This document shows, one piece after another, positions 55,555 through 64,000 of a stretch of 64,000 nucleotides of DNA. Every line of letters starts with the position of its first letter. Within the stretch, counting starts at the first letter, position 1. The notes below the pieces were generated by a model. The model was given only the letters and a program-made list of their open reading frames with translations, was not told the DNA's origin and did not search any database. Position numbers and translations under genes: made by a program. This stretch comes from a virus. Location: positions 1 to 64,000 of IMG/VR virus record IMGVR_UViG_3300032053_000042. One strand, 5' to 3'.

Positions 55555-56209
55555 TGTAACGGCTGTAATAGTCAATCTGAATACGGTTGAGCTTACAAAG
55601 ATAGCAGTAGAGAGCTTAGTTCGAGCCTATCCAGATATAGCTCTTATCTTGATAGACAACGGCTCAGTAGATGGCACGACGCAGTACCTACAAGAGCATT
55701 GCTCAGATAGAGAGAAGTCTAGAGCACTTTTCTTGCATCACAACATTGGACATGGACCTGCCTTGCATCTAGCTACGAACATGATTGGTACACCGTATTT
55801 CTTTACGATGGATTCTGACTGTGAGGTTCGTGCACCTGGCTTTCTAGAGTCTATGATACAGTACTTCGATGACGGGTCAGTGTACGCTGTAGGGGACCTA
55901 CTATACGTTCGATCAGAGGATGCAGAGGATCCTTCGAGAGAGTTTAGAAGCTGGCCTACGTACGTTCCATACATATCACCCCACGCTGGTTTATATCGAA
56001 TGAGCTTTTACAGGACAACCTATCCGTTCATGCACCATGGAGCTCCACTACTGTGGAACATGATAGGAGCACGATCACGCGGCTGGATGTGTATAAGCTT
56101 TCCGATACAGGAGTACGTAGCTCACCTAAGAGCCGGTACACGTAAATTATACGACGCTAGCCAACGAGAGTGGAATATTGTAGCTGGACGACTTCCGGTA
56201 GGATGGTAA
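55547..56209 (+). CDS. GT2 glycosyltransferase
   Basis: It encodes 220 residues. 'TAVIVNLNTVELTKIAVESL', 'LILIDNGSVDGTTQYLQEHC', 'HHNIGHGPALHLATNMIGTP' and 'FTMDSDCEVRAPGFLESMI' (DxD) are typical. It is a clear paralogue of the C-terminal half of the protein at 57871-59097. The ATG at 55547 is chosen; a TTG at 55532 is possible. Confidence 0.8.
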   Translation: MGDVTAVIVNLNTVELTKIAVESLVRAYPDIALILIDNGSVDGTTQYLQEHCSDREKSRALFLHHNIGHGPALHLATNMIGTPYFFTMDSDCEVRAPGFLESMIQYFDDGSVYAVGDLLYVRSEDAEDPSREFRSWPTYVPYISPHAGLYRMSFYRTTYPFMHHGAPLLWNMIGARSRGWMCISFPIQEYVAHLRAGTRKLYDASQREWNIVAGRLPVGW

Positions 56210-56211
56210 TA

Positions 56212-56820
56212 ATGTTCAATCACGATGCAGTCTTTCACTCAACTTATCGAGGAGTACCGATAGTTAAGCTTCCGCTAGACCTGTGGGTCTACCAGGAACT
56301 AATGTCGAGACTAGGAAATGTTCGCTGCGTCGTGGAGATTGGAACCTTTCAAGGCGGTAGTGCACTAGCTCTATACGATATGATGTGTGCGATCAATCAG
56401 TGCGAGGATAATCTAGTTGTTACGATTGACGTTAAGGCAGATGTCCATAGTGATCTTGTCCTACACAACCCACACATTATTCGCTTAGTAGGTAATGCTG
56501 CCTACCCCAGCACAGTAGTGAAGACATTCGAAGAGTGCGCAGCTTACGCCGACGAGGTTATGGTTATAGATGATGGTAGTCATTTACGCGACGAGGTACT
56601 AGCCGCCTTATGCCAGTATCGTGTATTAGTAGCTGTGGGTGGATACTATATCGTCGAGGATACGATCTGTCATCATGGTATGGAGGTAGGACCTATTCCT
56701 GGTCCCTACGAGGCAGTTCAAGAGTTTCTACGTACCAACGACGACTTTGTAGTCGACGCCACCTGTGAGAAGTTTGGACTGACCTATAATCCGTCAGGGT
56801 TCCTGAGGAGGGTTCGATGA
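56212..56820 (+). CDS. CmcI-like methyltransferase
   Basis: It encodes 202 residues. 'CVVEIGTFQGGSALALYDMM', 'VVTIDVKADVHSDLVLHNPH' and 'EVMVIDDGSHLRDEVLAALC' match the CmcI/rhamnosyl O-methyltransferase family, which methylates sugars. 'YYIVEDTICHHGMEVGPIPG' follows the same family. It likely caps a glycan on the virion. Confidence 0.75.
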   Translation: MFNHDAVFHSTYRGVPIVKLPLDLWVYQELMSRLGNVRCVVEIGTFQGGSALALYDMMCAINQCEDNLVVTIDVKADVHSDLVLHNPHIIRLVGNAAYPSTVVKTFEECAAYADEVMVIDDGSHLRDEVLAALCQYRVLVAVGGYYIVEDTICHHGMEVGPIPGPYEAVQEFLRTNDDFVVDATCEKFGLTYNPSGFLRRVR

Positions 56821-57878
56821 TTCCACTGCTCCGACCGTCTTGTACCGATGCTGAGATTGAGGCAGTTACGAAGGTAATGCGCTCTGGTTGGTGGGGTATG
56901 GGAAAGGTCTGCGAAGAGGTTGAGGCTTTCCTAAGTAACTACTACGACTACGCGCACTGTGTAACGACCAATAGTGCCACAGCGGCGTTACATTTAGCCT
57001 TACTGTCACACAACATAGGTCCAGGAGACGAGGTTATCGTTCCGGCCTTAACCTTTATCAGTACTGCTCTAGCTGTAAGCTACGTTGGAGCCACACCGGT
57101 GTTCGCAGATATTGATCCTAGGACCTTATGTATTGATATGGCTGATGTCGAGCGTAGAATAACTCGACATACCAAGGCCATTATTGCGGTGGACTATGCA
57201 GGATATCCAGCGCTGGTCGAGAGACCAGAATATCCATTTCCGACTATTCAGGACGCGGCACACTCCTGTGGAGGAGTAGGTTACGGTGATGATATTTGCT
57301 TGAGCTTTCATCCAGTTAAGAACATAGCTACCGGTGATGGTGGAGCGATTATAACTAACGGCGAAGTGCGAGCTAATCGACTTCGAGCTTTACGTTGGTG
57401 CGGCATCGATAAAAGTACTTGGGAACGTACTACTACTCGGTACGGTTGGGATTATGATATCAACGAGATGGGATTTAAGTGTCACTGGAATGACATACAG
57501 GCGGCCATTGGGCTGGTTCAGCTACACAGAATGCCAGAGCTTCTAGCTCGTCGGCGAGCAATTGCTAAGATGTACGATGAGGGTTTGTTGGGTCTTTGTC
57601 AGTTACCGTTAGACCATCCGAAGCATACGTATCATTTGTATCCGATCAGGGTAGACGCAAGAAAGAGGAATCGAACTATTCAGCACCTTCTGTCGAAGGG
57701 GATCAGCGCTGGAGTGCATTATAAGGCTCTTACGGAATATCCGATGTACCACCAAGCCACCCCACCCGTTACGGATTATACGTGGCATCGACTAATAAGC
57801 TTACCGATCTTCTTCGATATGACGGACGAGCAGGTTAATCTAGTTATCACGACTCTAAGGGAGGTCCTTGATGGCTGA
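56817..57878 (+). CDS. DegT/DnrJ/EryC1/StrS aminotransferase
   Basis: It encodes 353 residues. 'ALHLALLSHNIGPGDEVIVP', 'TFISTALAVSYVGATPVFAD', 'ILFQ'-equivalent 'TIQDAAHSCGG' and the PLP lysine in 'CLSFHPVKNIATGDGGAI' define the family. It transfers an amino group to a keto sugar, giving an amino sugar that the neighbouring GNAT protein could acetylate. The end overlaps the next gene by eight bases. Confidence 0.92.
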   Translation: MIPLLRPSCTDAEIEAVTKVMRSGWWGMGKVCEEVEAFLSNYYDYAHCVTTNSATAALHLALLSHNIGPGDEVIVPALTFISTALAVSYVGATPVFADIDPRTLCIDMADVERRITRHTKAIIAVDYAGYPALVERPEYPFPTIQDAAHSCGGVGYGDDICLSFHPVKNIATGDGGAIITNGEVRANRLRALRWCGIDKSTWERTTTRYGWDYDINEMGFKCHWNDIQAAIGLVQLHRMPELLARRRAIAKMYDEGLLGLCQLPLDHPKHTYHLYPIRVDARKRNRTIQHLLSKGISAGVHYKALTEYPMYHQATPPVTDYTWHRLISLPIFFDMTDEQVNLVITTLREVLDG

Positions 57879-59097
57879 CATAGATACCCTGAGGGAACGT
57901 ATTCCTTGGCTATTTGGGCTTGGAGGCGAGCTTCTACTCATCGCCGATAAGCCTGGACGTAACTCCCTAACCGCTTCCTTAGCGAAAGAGGGCTATCGAG
58001 TTACACTTCTGGAGCCGAGACGTAACTTTGCTCGGGGAGCGGAGCGTAGTAAGGCGTTTACTAGGATTCTACAGGGGCTTCCTTACGATATTGCCGCTAT
58101 AGCATCTATGCAAGGCCTGCAGTGGGATATAGTATTATGGTACCATCGAATGGATGTAGTCTCGTATGAGGAGTTTGTGCGTAGCCTATCGCAGCTCCAG
58201 CTCGTTACTAGAAAGGTAGTCGTGGTAGGAGATCCACACCATACACGTTTCGCTAAAGATCTAGGATTGCACGACTTTCATCTCGTAGGTGATCTAGGTA
58301 TATGGTATGGAGGACAGTGGCCTTTACCAAGGCCGGCTGGGGTGGTGTCTGAGGTGGTACCTGAGGTAGCACCTGTGGTACAAACTCCCGAGCTTGTTCC
58401 ATCCCTTGCAGAACTAGGTCAGGTTACGGCGATTGTGGTTGGCTTTAACACGAAGGCTTTGACCAGGAACGCAGTAGCCACGCTGAGGCAGGCCTATCCT
58501 AAGTTGTCTGTAATTCTGTTGGATAACGCGTCGTCTGACGGATCTACACCAGATGTGGCACGACTAGCTACAAGTTATAACGTACAACCTGTACTAAACG
58601 GCACGAATATCGGCCACGGGCCCGCATTAGACCAGGGTATTCGGATGTGCAATACGCCCTACATTCTACTTTTGGACTCTGATTGTGTCGTGCATAAAGC
58701 AGGCTTTATCGAGGCTATGCTAGCTCGATTCGCGGAGGATTCTAAGTTGTATGCGGTGGGCTGGTTGCGCACTGTAGATCGCTATTCCGGGGTACCTTTG
58801 GAGTGGCACGTAGTACAACCGTCTTCAGCTCAATTCTGCCAATACGTGCACCCCAGCTGTGCCCTAATTGACCGAGCGAAGTACTTAGGTCTCCCATCGG
58901 CCTTTCATCACGGAGCTCCTATGCTACAGAATATGCGAGGAGCGGTGGATGCGGGCTATACCTTGGAAGACTTTCCTGTTGGCGAGTTCGTTGAACATCT
59001 AGTCGCAGGTACGCGAAGGATCTATCAGGGAAAATGGAACCCCCTAACGAACGAGGCTCGTGGTACGTGGCGAGCTACTGATAAGCTACCGATCTAG
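57871..59097 (+). CDS. Two-domain protein: Rossmann-like N-terminus plus GT2
   Basis: It encodes 408 residues; start at 57871 behind GGAGG. Residues 1-~165 ('LLLIADKPGRNSLTASLAKE', 'YDIAAIASMQGLQWDIVLWY') look like a Rossmann-type, SAM-methyltransferase-like fold without a clear motif I. A Val/Pro linker leads to a GT2 domain ('TAIVVGFNTKALTRNAVATL', 'ILLDNASSDGSTPDVARL', 'GTNIGHGPALDQGI', 'LLLDSDCVVHKAGF') paralogous to 55547-56209. Confidence 0.75.
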   Translation: MADIDTLRERIPWLFGLGGELLLIADKPGRNSLTASLAKEGYRVTLLEPRRNFARGAERSKAFTRILQGLPYDIAAIASMQGLQWDIVLWYHRMDVVSYEEFVRSLSQLQLVTRKVVVVGDPHHTRFAKDLGLHDFHLVGDLGIWYGGQWPLPRPAGVVSEVVPEVAPVVQTPELVPSLAELGQVTAIVVGFNTKALTRNAVATLRQAYPKLSVILLDNASSDGSTPDVARLATSYNVQPVLNGTNIGHGPALDQGIRMCNTPYILLLDSDCVVHKAGFIEAMLARFAEDSKLYAVGWLRTVDRYSGVPLEWHVVQPSSAQFCQYVHPSCALIDRAKYLGLPSAFHHGAPMLQNMRGAVDAGYTLEDFPVGEFVEHLVAGTRRIYQGKWNPLTNEARGTWRATDKLPI

Positions 59098-59139
59098 ATC
59101 TTCTGGAGGGCTGCTCAAAACTGGAGAAGAGGAGGATTT

Positions 59140-61779
59140 ATGAGTTTGAAGGTCTTTATGCATCCTGAGCCAGATACGAAGCCTGAGGCCATAGGTAACG
59201 GAATACAAATGGTCGTCCAGGCGATGTATAAGCATTTACCTACTATGGACATTGAGCTGGTGTCGTCACTAGACCATGCCGACCTTTTCGCGTCACACGT
59301 AGACTCGCCCTTTAGAGTGCCAGACGTACTACACACACATGGACTCTATCCCACAGGTGAGATGGAGATGGGCGGGTGGGCTTTTGAAGTTAATGCCAGG
59401 GTTATCACGAACGCTAGACAGGCTCTGGCCGTAACGGCGCCTTCAACGTTCGTGGCGGATATTTTTGCTCGTAATCTAGGCTTTAGACCAAAGGTAATAG
59501 GTCACGGAATCGAGCCAGGCGAATGGCCTGAGCCTTCTCGACGTAACGAGCTGACAGTTCTATTCAATAAGAACCGCGCAGGGGACGTATGCTCAGCTGA
59601 ACCTGTTGAGCGTCTAGCACAGCTACGCCCGAACGTAAAGTTCATGTCGACGTTCGGTACTAAGCGTCGTAACCTTGAAATCACAGGTGCAATGCCACAT
59701 CCTGCAATGAAAGAGTTGTTATACAAGTGCGGGATATATTATGCGCCAACCAAGGAGACCTACGGTATCGGCATTCTAGAGGCCATGGCTGCGGGAATGC
59801 CTGTACTAACGTGGGACTGGGGCAACAATCCTGAGTTAGTACGACATATGGTCGATGGATACATCGTCGAGCCCTACGACTATACTGGTACCGCTAAAGG
59901 CCTTGACTGGTGTATTGAGCACTTCAGCGAGCTTACGGGGCATGCTCGAGTACAAGCCTTAACACACTCTTGGGAGGGACCGATAGCTTCATACGCTGCC
60001 CTTTATCGACAAGCGTATGCTCGCAAGCTTGCTAAGGGCCCGTTAGTATCAGTTGTGATTCCTTGTTACAATTATGGTAAGTACGTAGCCGAAGCCATAC
60101 AGTCCGTGAAAGATCAGACCCTTACAGATTGGGAGTGCATCGTAGTAGACGATGGCTCAACTGACGACTCTTTTGAAGTAGCCAAGAAGGCCACGCAGGA
60201 CGATCCTAGGTTCACAGTAATAACGCAGTTGAATGCAAAGGTAGCAAATACACGCAATCGTGGGGCCACTCGTGCTCAAGGTAAGTACCTGTGCTTCCTG
60301 GACGCCGACGACTATATGCTACCAAGGTGCTTAGAGATCCTAACAGCCGCCTTACTTAAGGACCGAACCGCTGGTATTGCCTATGGTAGGCTCAAGGAGC
60401 TCACAGATAAGGGACTAGAGGCTGGCGTCTCAAGCTGGCCTAACGACTTTAACATGACGCAGCAGCTCGCTCAACGGAATCAAGTACCGTCGTGCTGCTT
60501 GATTGAGACTAGAGCGTTCTTTCGAGCTGGTGGCTTTCGTTCTCACACTATACCAGCAGAGGATGCCGAGCTGTGGACTAGAATTCCTCTTCTAGGCTTT
60601 AACGTGATCAAGGCTACTGACGAGGCTACGTATGTTTATCGAAAGCATGGTACAAACGCTACACTAGTTCATCCAGGGATGCCTCCATGGACGGCTTGGC
60701 TTCCTGCAGCTCATAAGGGAGTTCAGCCTATTGCTAGTGTGGCTCCAGCTGCGAAGCAATCGCACCCCGTGTTCAACTACGACAGACCTTTAGTAAGCTT
60801 CGTCACACCTGTGGGACCTGGACACGAGGCTCTTGTAGGTGATGCAATTGAGTCGGTTTGCGCACAGATAGACCCTAGGTGGGAGCATATCATTATCGAC
60901 GACACAGAGGGAGGTAGTCTACAGGAGTATGGCGTTATTCCATATGCTATGAGATATCCTCACCTTAAGTGGCTACGTAGTTCAAAGCTTCACAATGTTA
61001 GTGCGGCACGTAACGCTGGTGCTAGGATGGCTAGAGGTAGGTTCCTGTGCTTCCTAGACGCTGACGACATGTTATTCAAGGAGTTCGTACGCGATACTCT
61101 ACCAATGACTATGGAGCGAGCTAAGCCTCTAGTTTACACCGACTGGATTGAGCTTCCTGAGGGTACAGTACACCAGGCGGAGAACTGGGATCCAAAGGCG
61201 CTTCAGCAACGATCTATAATGGCTGTAACCTTTCTGCACGAGAAGAGCGCCTTTACGCTCGTAGGTGGGTTCGACGAGTCCTTGGACATGTGGGAGGACT
61301 GGGATTACACAGTACGGCTTTCCTTCCTAGGCTATCAAGGTATACACGTACCCAAGCCTTTGTTCAGCTATAGCTACAATACTGGGAAGAGGCGAGAGGA
61401 AAGTCTGGAGAAGGCCAAGCAAGTAGTTAAGAGCGACGCTCGAACACCTGTGGAGACTCAGGTACCAGCACAAGTTATAGCACCACCGCCTGTGGAGGAT
61501 CCTCGATTCGCTATACATAAGGCGATACGACCACCTGCGGTTCCTCGGGCACAGGTGCAAGAGAACATGACGATTATCCAGCCTAGGTTGACTCGGCCTG
61601 GGCAAGCTAATAACGTAGGAGTACGGTATATTGGAACAGTAGCAGACACTAGGCTCTATCGAGCTCCGAGTGGGAGGAGATATCGATTCGGTTCCGGTGT
61701 ACACCAGGTACAGATGGTAATGGCCGAGGATGTTGCGCATTTTAAGGCTATGTCTGGCCTATTCGAACTTGTATCATAG
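59140..61779 (+). CDS. Three-domain glycosyltransferase with virion-type C-terminal domain
   Basis: It encodes 879 residues. Residues ~1-300 are a GT-B (GT4-like) enzyme ('GIYYAPTKETYGIGILEAMA', 'GMPVLTWDWGNNPELV'). Residues ~305-530 are a GT2 domain ('VSVVIPCYNYGKYVAEAIQS', 'VDDGSTDDSF', 'FLDADDYML'). Residues ~560-760 are a second GT2 ('VSFVTPVGPGHEALVGDAIE', 'FLDADDMLF'). The last ~55 residues ('GVRYIGTVADTRLYRAPSGR', 'RYRFGSGVHQVQMV') match the small protein encoded next, so the enzyme may be tethered to the virion or its assembly site. Confidence 0.85.
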   Translation: MSLKVFMHPEPDTKPEAIGNGIQMVVQAMYKHLPTMDIELVSSLDHADLFASHVDSPFRVPDVLHTHGLYPTGEMEMGGWAFEVNARVITNARQALAVTAPSTFVADIFARNLGFRPKVIGHGIEPGEWPEPSRRNELTVLFNKNRAGDVCSAEPVERLAQLRPNVKFMSTFGTKRRNLEITGAMPHPAMKELLYKCGIYYAPTKETYGIGILEAMAAGMPVLTWDWGNNPELVRHMVDGYIVEPYDYTGTAKGLDWCIEHFSELTGHARVQALTHSWEGPIASYAALYRQAYARKLAKGPLVSVVIPCYNYGKYVAEAIQSVKDQTLTDWECIVVDDGSTDDSFEVAKKATQDDPRFTVITQLNAKVANTRNRGATRAQGKYLCFLDADDYMLPRCLEILTAALLKDRTAGIAYGRLKELTDKGLEAGVSSWPNDFNMTQQLAQRNQVPSCCLIETRAFFRAGGFRSHTIPAEDAELWTRIPLLGFNVIKATDEATYVYRKHGTNATLVHPGMPPWTAWLPAAHKGVQPIASVAPAAKQSHPVFNYDRPLVSFVTPVGPGHEALVGDAIESVCAQIDPRWEHIIIDDTEGGSLQEYGVIPYAMRYPHLKWLRSSKLHNVSAARNAGARMARGRFLCFLDADDMLFKEFVRDTLPMTMERAKPLVYTDWIELPEGTVHQAENWDPKALQQRSIMAVTFLHEKSAFTLVGGFDESLDMWEDWDYTVRLSFLGYQGIHVPKPLFSYSYNTGKRREESLEKAKQVVKSDARTPVETQVPAQVIAPPPVEDPRFAIHKAIRPPAVPRAQVQENMTIIQPRLTRPGQANNVGVRYIGTVADTRLYRAPSGRRYRFGSGVHQVQMVMAEDVAHFKAMSGLFELVS

Positions 61780-61788
61780 GAGGGCGCT

Positions 61789-62061
61789 ATGCCGTGTCGC
61801 AATTGCCGTCAGAAGGCACAAGCTAAGTTCTATGCAGGAGTGAAAATCAAACGGCTCGTCAACGAGCCTAACACGGATCCCGCTTCCGAGGATGAGTTCG
61901 TTGTGGAGTTTCTTGGATCTGGAACCAACGAAGTGAAGTACCGTGGACCAACTGGTAAAGCATATCGCTTTGCTGCTGGTTCGAGCGCTGTGCAGAAGAT
62001 ATGTGAGACCGATGCGCTCTTCTTTAATCAGCTGTCCATGTTTAGGGTGCATGCGGCATAA
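61789..62061 (+). CDS. Small virion-type protein with 'YRGPTGKxYRF' domain
   Basis: It encodes 90 residues. A Cys-rich start (MPCRNCRQKA) leads to 'FLGSGTNEVKYRGPTGKAYR' and 'DALFFNQLSMFRVH', a small domain seen in phage head regions. The same domain ends the glycosyltransferase upstream. It could be a head-completion protein or an acceptor that recruits the glycosyltransferase. Confidence 0.55.
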   Translation: MPCRNCRQKAQAKFYAGVKIKRLVNEPNTDPASEDEFVVEFLGSGTNEVKYRGPTGKAYRFAAGSSAVQKICETDALFFNQLSMFRVHAA

Positions 62062-62073
62062 CAGGAGTTCGAA

Positions 62074-63258
62074 ATGGGAATCGCAAGCACTGAAACTCTG
62101 TTGAGTCTGGACCAGTACGCGGAAATAATGGGCATCCCGCCCTCACATTTTAACCAAGCTGTCTGCGTCGATTATCCTGATGTCGACAGCTGCCATAGCA
62201 TATGGTACCAGTATAGTTGGATGAGCCCGGGCAAAGCTTCAAGGGAGGAGCTAGCTCGAGCAATTGCACAGGCTGAGACCATGATTGCTCAGCTAATGGG
62301 TGTGTGGCCTGCACCTAAGTGGCTTACAGAGGACACGCAGCCCTATCCACGGCAGCGAATGCACCAGAATAGCTTCGTAGAGTACTATCCTGCAATGTCC
62401 ACAGGGCGACGTAAGACTGTTGGAACACGATGGACTCATTTCATCGCAGGCGGACGTCGAGCAGTGGCTTCTATCGCAGCAGGTGTGACTGTAACTTATC
62501 CAGCTGCACCACATCTAGGTAGCGGTACGGCCTCGATATCAGTCGCTTATGTAGGTACTGCAACGGCTAACGAGATTGCAGTCTTTTCCTCTACGAACAC
62601 GTCGCCTAATAAGCAGATCAGGCATCTTGAGGTCACTATAGCTAGTGGAGTACTTACGATTCGTGGACGATCAGCACAGTTTCTCTTGCCAACTCTGTGG
62701 GAGGATGAAGCTCTTATCGACGGTGACGACCTTACACAGTACCTAACGACCGTGAACATCTATAGGGTGTACAACAGTGCAATCGATAACGCTGAAGCTC
62801 CTGTCGAGTTTGGCTGGCAAGCAGCCGACGCCATCGACTTACTCAAGGGCTATGGTACCTTGCAGGTCTGGGATGCTCGAGTAGGTATCGTATCACCTAT
62901 ACCTGCAGTGTGGAACGCTACTACGCTCGAGTGGGATGCAAAAGTGTTCTGTCCTGGAGATGAGCCGCATACAATGCAGCTGTTTTACAAAGCTGGTTGG
63001 ACTCTTGATCCTCAAGGCCGAATGTCGGAGCCTGTGGCGCGAGCAGTTGCAGCGTTAGCCACAGCACTCTTATCGGCTCCGGTGTGCGGATGTAGTCAGG
63101 CCGAGAAAATGTCCATATGGTGGCAAAGTTATCCCAGTAAGGACGAGCCGACGAGTTATCGGCAGATAGAGTGTCCGTGGGGTGCCCGACGTGGTGCTTA
63201 CGAGGCTTATAGAGTACTAAGCACGTTTTGGGGAAGTGCGGGAAGTATTGGTCTTTAG
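62074..63258 (+). CDS. Head-tail connector-like virion protein
   Basis: It encodes 394 residues. The N-terminal part ('LLSLDQYAEIMGIPPSHFNQ', 'ELARAIAQAETMIAQLMGVW') looks like a connector/adaptor helix set; the middle is beta-rich, and the C-terminal part ('EPVARAVAALATALLSAPVC', 'GAYEAYRVLSTFWG') is helical. No enzyme motif. Position after the capsid block suggests the neck. The spacer to the next gene has two copies of TTAGTTAAG. Confidence 0.55.
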   Translation: MGIASTETLLSLDQYAEIMGIPPSHFNQAVCVDYPDVDSCHSIWYQYSWMSPGKASREELARAIAQAETMIAQLMGVWPAPKWLTEDTQPYPRQRMHQNSFVEYYPAMSTGRRKTVGTRWTHFIAGGRRAVASIAAGVTVTYPAAPHLGSGTASISVAYVGTATANEIAVFSSTNTSPNKQIRHLEVTIASGVLTIRGRSAQFLLPTLWEDEALIDGDDLTQYLTTVNIYRVYNSAIDNAEAPVEFGWQAADAIDLLKGYGTLQVWDARVGIVSPIPAVWNATTLEWDAKVFCPGDEPHTMQLFYKAGWTLDPQGRMSEPVARAVAALATALLSAPVCGCSQAEKMSIWWQSYPSKDEPTSYRQIECPWGARRGAYEAYRVLSTFWGSAGSIGL

Positions 63259-63293
63259 TTAAGTTGGTTCTTAGTTAAGAAGGAGCAATTGAA

Positions 63294-64000
63294 ATGGATC
63301 AACAGACGGGCTTCGGGCGCGTTTTTATACAGGAAAACGGCGCAAATCCAGGTAACCCCTATTCCTATCAAGGATGCGGGAAGCTTGGAGGCTTTACTGA
63401 ACCTCAGGGAGGGATCACAGCAATTAAATGTCCTTCCGCAAGTCAGTACGATGAGTTTGAAGTTGTAGGCAGTGTAAGAGGCGAAGCGGGTCTACCTACC
63501 ACCTCGCTGATTATTCGCCTTCAACCTCGACTCCGCATGTTACGTATGAAGTGTGCATTTGACATTCAGGCCCACTACGGCGAATGCACCAGTCCATCAG
63601 ATTTCCACAAGTGGACTCAGATCGTCGCTTTTGAGCAAGCACGATTTACTCAGAAGAGTAGTGGCGAGCTGACAGCTATGGAAGAGACGGAACGCGCCAC
63701 TGTCCTAGTCACAGGGGACATCACGGCCCAGAGGATCTGGTACGTCGAAACCATGACTCTGGCCGAGGTTGCACCGACAGAAGTAACCGACGAGGTCGTT
63801 GGTGTAGCCATGGATCCCCGTGTGATGTGCGGCACCTGTGGTGTTCCATCCGATGGGACACAACGGATGTTCGCAGTTGTGAAATCTCCGACAGCGACGT
63901 CCCCGGGTCTACCAGCAGAACTACTGGTATCTGAGGACGGCGGAGGTACTTGGACTCAGTACGTTATCAATACGCTTGGTCCTAGCGATGACCCATCGGG
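63294..64000 (+). CDS. Virion protein with Asp-box repeat, 3' end cut by the window
   Basis: The frame starts at 63294 behind AAGGAG and stays open to the right edge (at least 235 residues). The N-terminal ~150 residues have no recognised fold. Near the edge, 'LLVSEDGGGTWTQYVI' is a BNR/Asp-box (SxDxGxTW) of the type found in sialidase-like beta-propellers, and 'MCGTCGVPSDGTQR' precedes it. It is probably a large virion or tail protein with a propeller domain. Confidence 0.6.
   Translation, partial: MDQQTGFGRVFIQENGANPGNPYSYQGCGKLGGFTEPQGGITAIKCPSASQYDEFEVVGSVRGEAGLPTTSLIIRLQPRLRMLRMKCAFDIQAHYGECTSPSDFHKWTQIVAFEQARFTQKSSGELTAMEETERATVLVTGDITAQRIWYVETMTLAEVAPTEVTDEVVGVAMDPRVMCGTCGVPSDGTQRMFAVVKSPTATSPGLPAELLVSEDGGGTWTQYVINTLGPSDDPS

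Overview
The window is a 64 kb piece of a tailed double-stranded DNA bacteriophage (Caudoviricetes). Evidence: terminase small and large subunits, portal, prohead protease/scaffold and major capsid protein in the usual order, tail-fibre-like proteins, an endolysin/holin pair, and a phage-encoded replication set. AGGAGG-type ribosome binding sites and TTGACA/TATAAT promoters with 17-base spacers show a bacterial host. The sequence does not identify the host. Both ends cut through virion genes, so the genome is longer than the window; tape measure and most tail genes are not seen.

Layout. (1) 1-6571, plus strand: fibre-like virion proteins, a YkgJ-like Cys cluster protein, a LamG-like fibre protein, an M23 peptidase + glycosidase endolysin, a holin-like protein and a small virion-like protein. 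(2) 6561-33944, minus strand: one very long gene train, mostly with ATGA/TAATG couplings. Its promoter-distal part (6.5-25 kb) holds replication, recombination and DNA modification: SNF2 helicase, RuvC-like resolvase, a uracil-DNA-glycosylase/DNA polymerase fusion, a second family A polymerase, HNH nuclease, FolE-QueD-QueE, a DpdA-like DNA transglycosylase, primase-helicase, DnaQ-like exonuclease, DUF669-like protein, Sak4-like ATPase, ATP-dependent ligase and Cas4-like nuclease. The promoter-proximal part (25-34 kb) holds small ORFans, many Cys-rich. (3) 33.9-39.3 kb, minus: separate small transcription units, each with the same promoter type and a terminal hairpin, separated by long non-coding DNA. 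(4) 39.5-42.6 kb, plus: an AT-rich island with homologues of genes in region 3, a 29-bp tandem repeat and repeated hairpins. (5) 43-64 kb, plus: PAPS-reductase-family protein, packaging and capsid genes, then a nine-gene glycosylation/methylation block, and connector and virion genes.

How the genes work together. FolE, QueD and QueE would make 7-carboxy-7-deazaguanine from GTP, and the DpdA-like protein would exchange a 7-deazaguanine base into DNA; no QueC is present in the window. Two proofreading family A polymerases, a primase-helicase, ligase, resolvase and Sak4/exonuclease functions make replication largely host-independent. Glycosyltransferases, methyltransferases, an aminotransferase and an acetyltransferase directly after the capsid gene suggest that the virion surface is glycosylated.

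Less expected structure lies in the non-coding DNA: three tRNA-like acceptor/T-arm elements at gene ends in the minus train, arrays of TGGTWCCA dyads beside the early promoters, a 6 x 29 bp tandem repeat just upstream of a promoter, a conserved early-promoter sequence on both strands, and near-identical gene-end hairpins in the AT-rich island. All functional calls come from motif recognition by eye; no database search was run.
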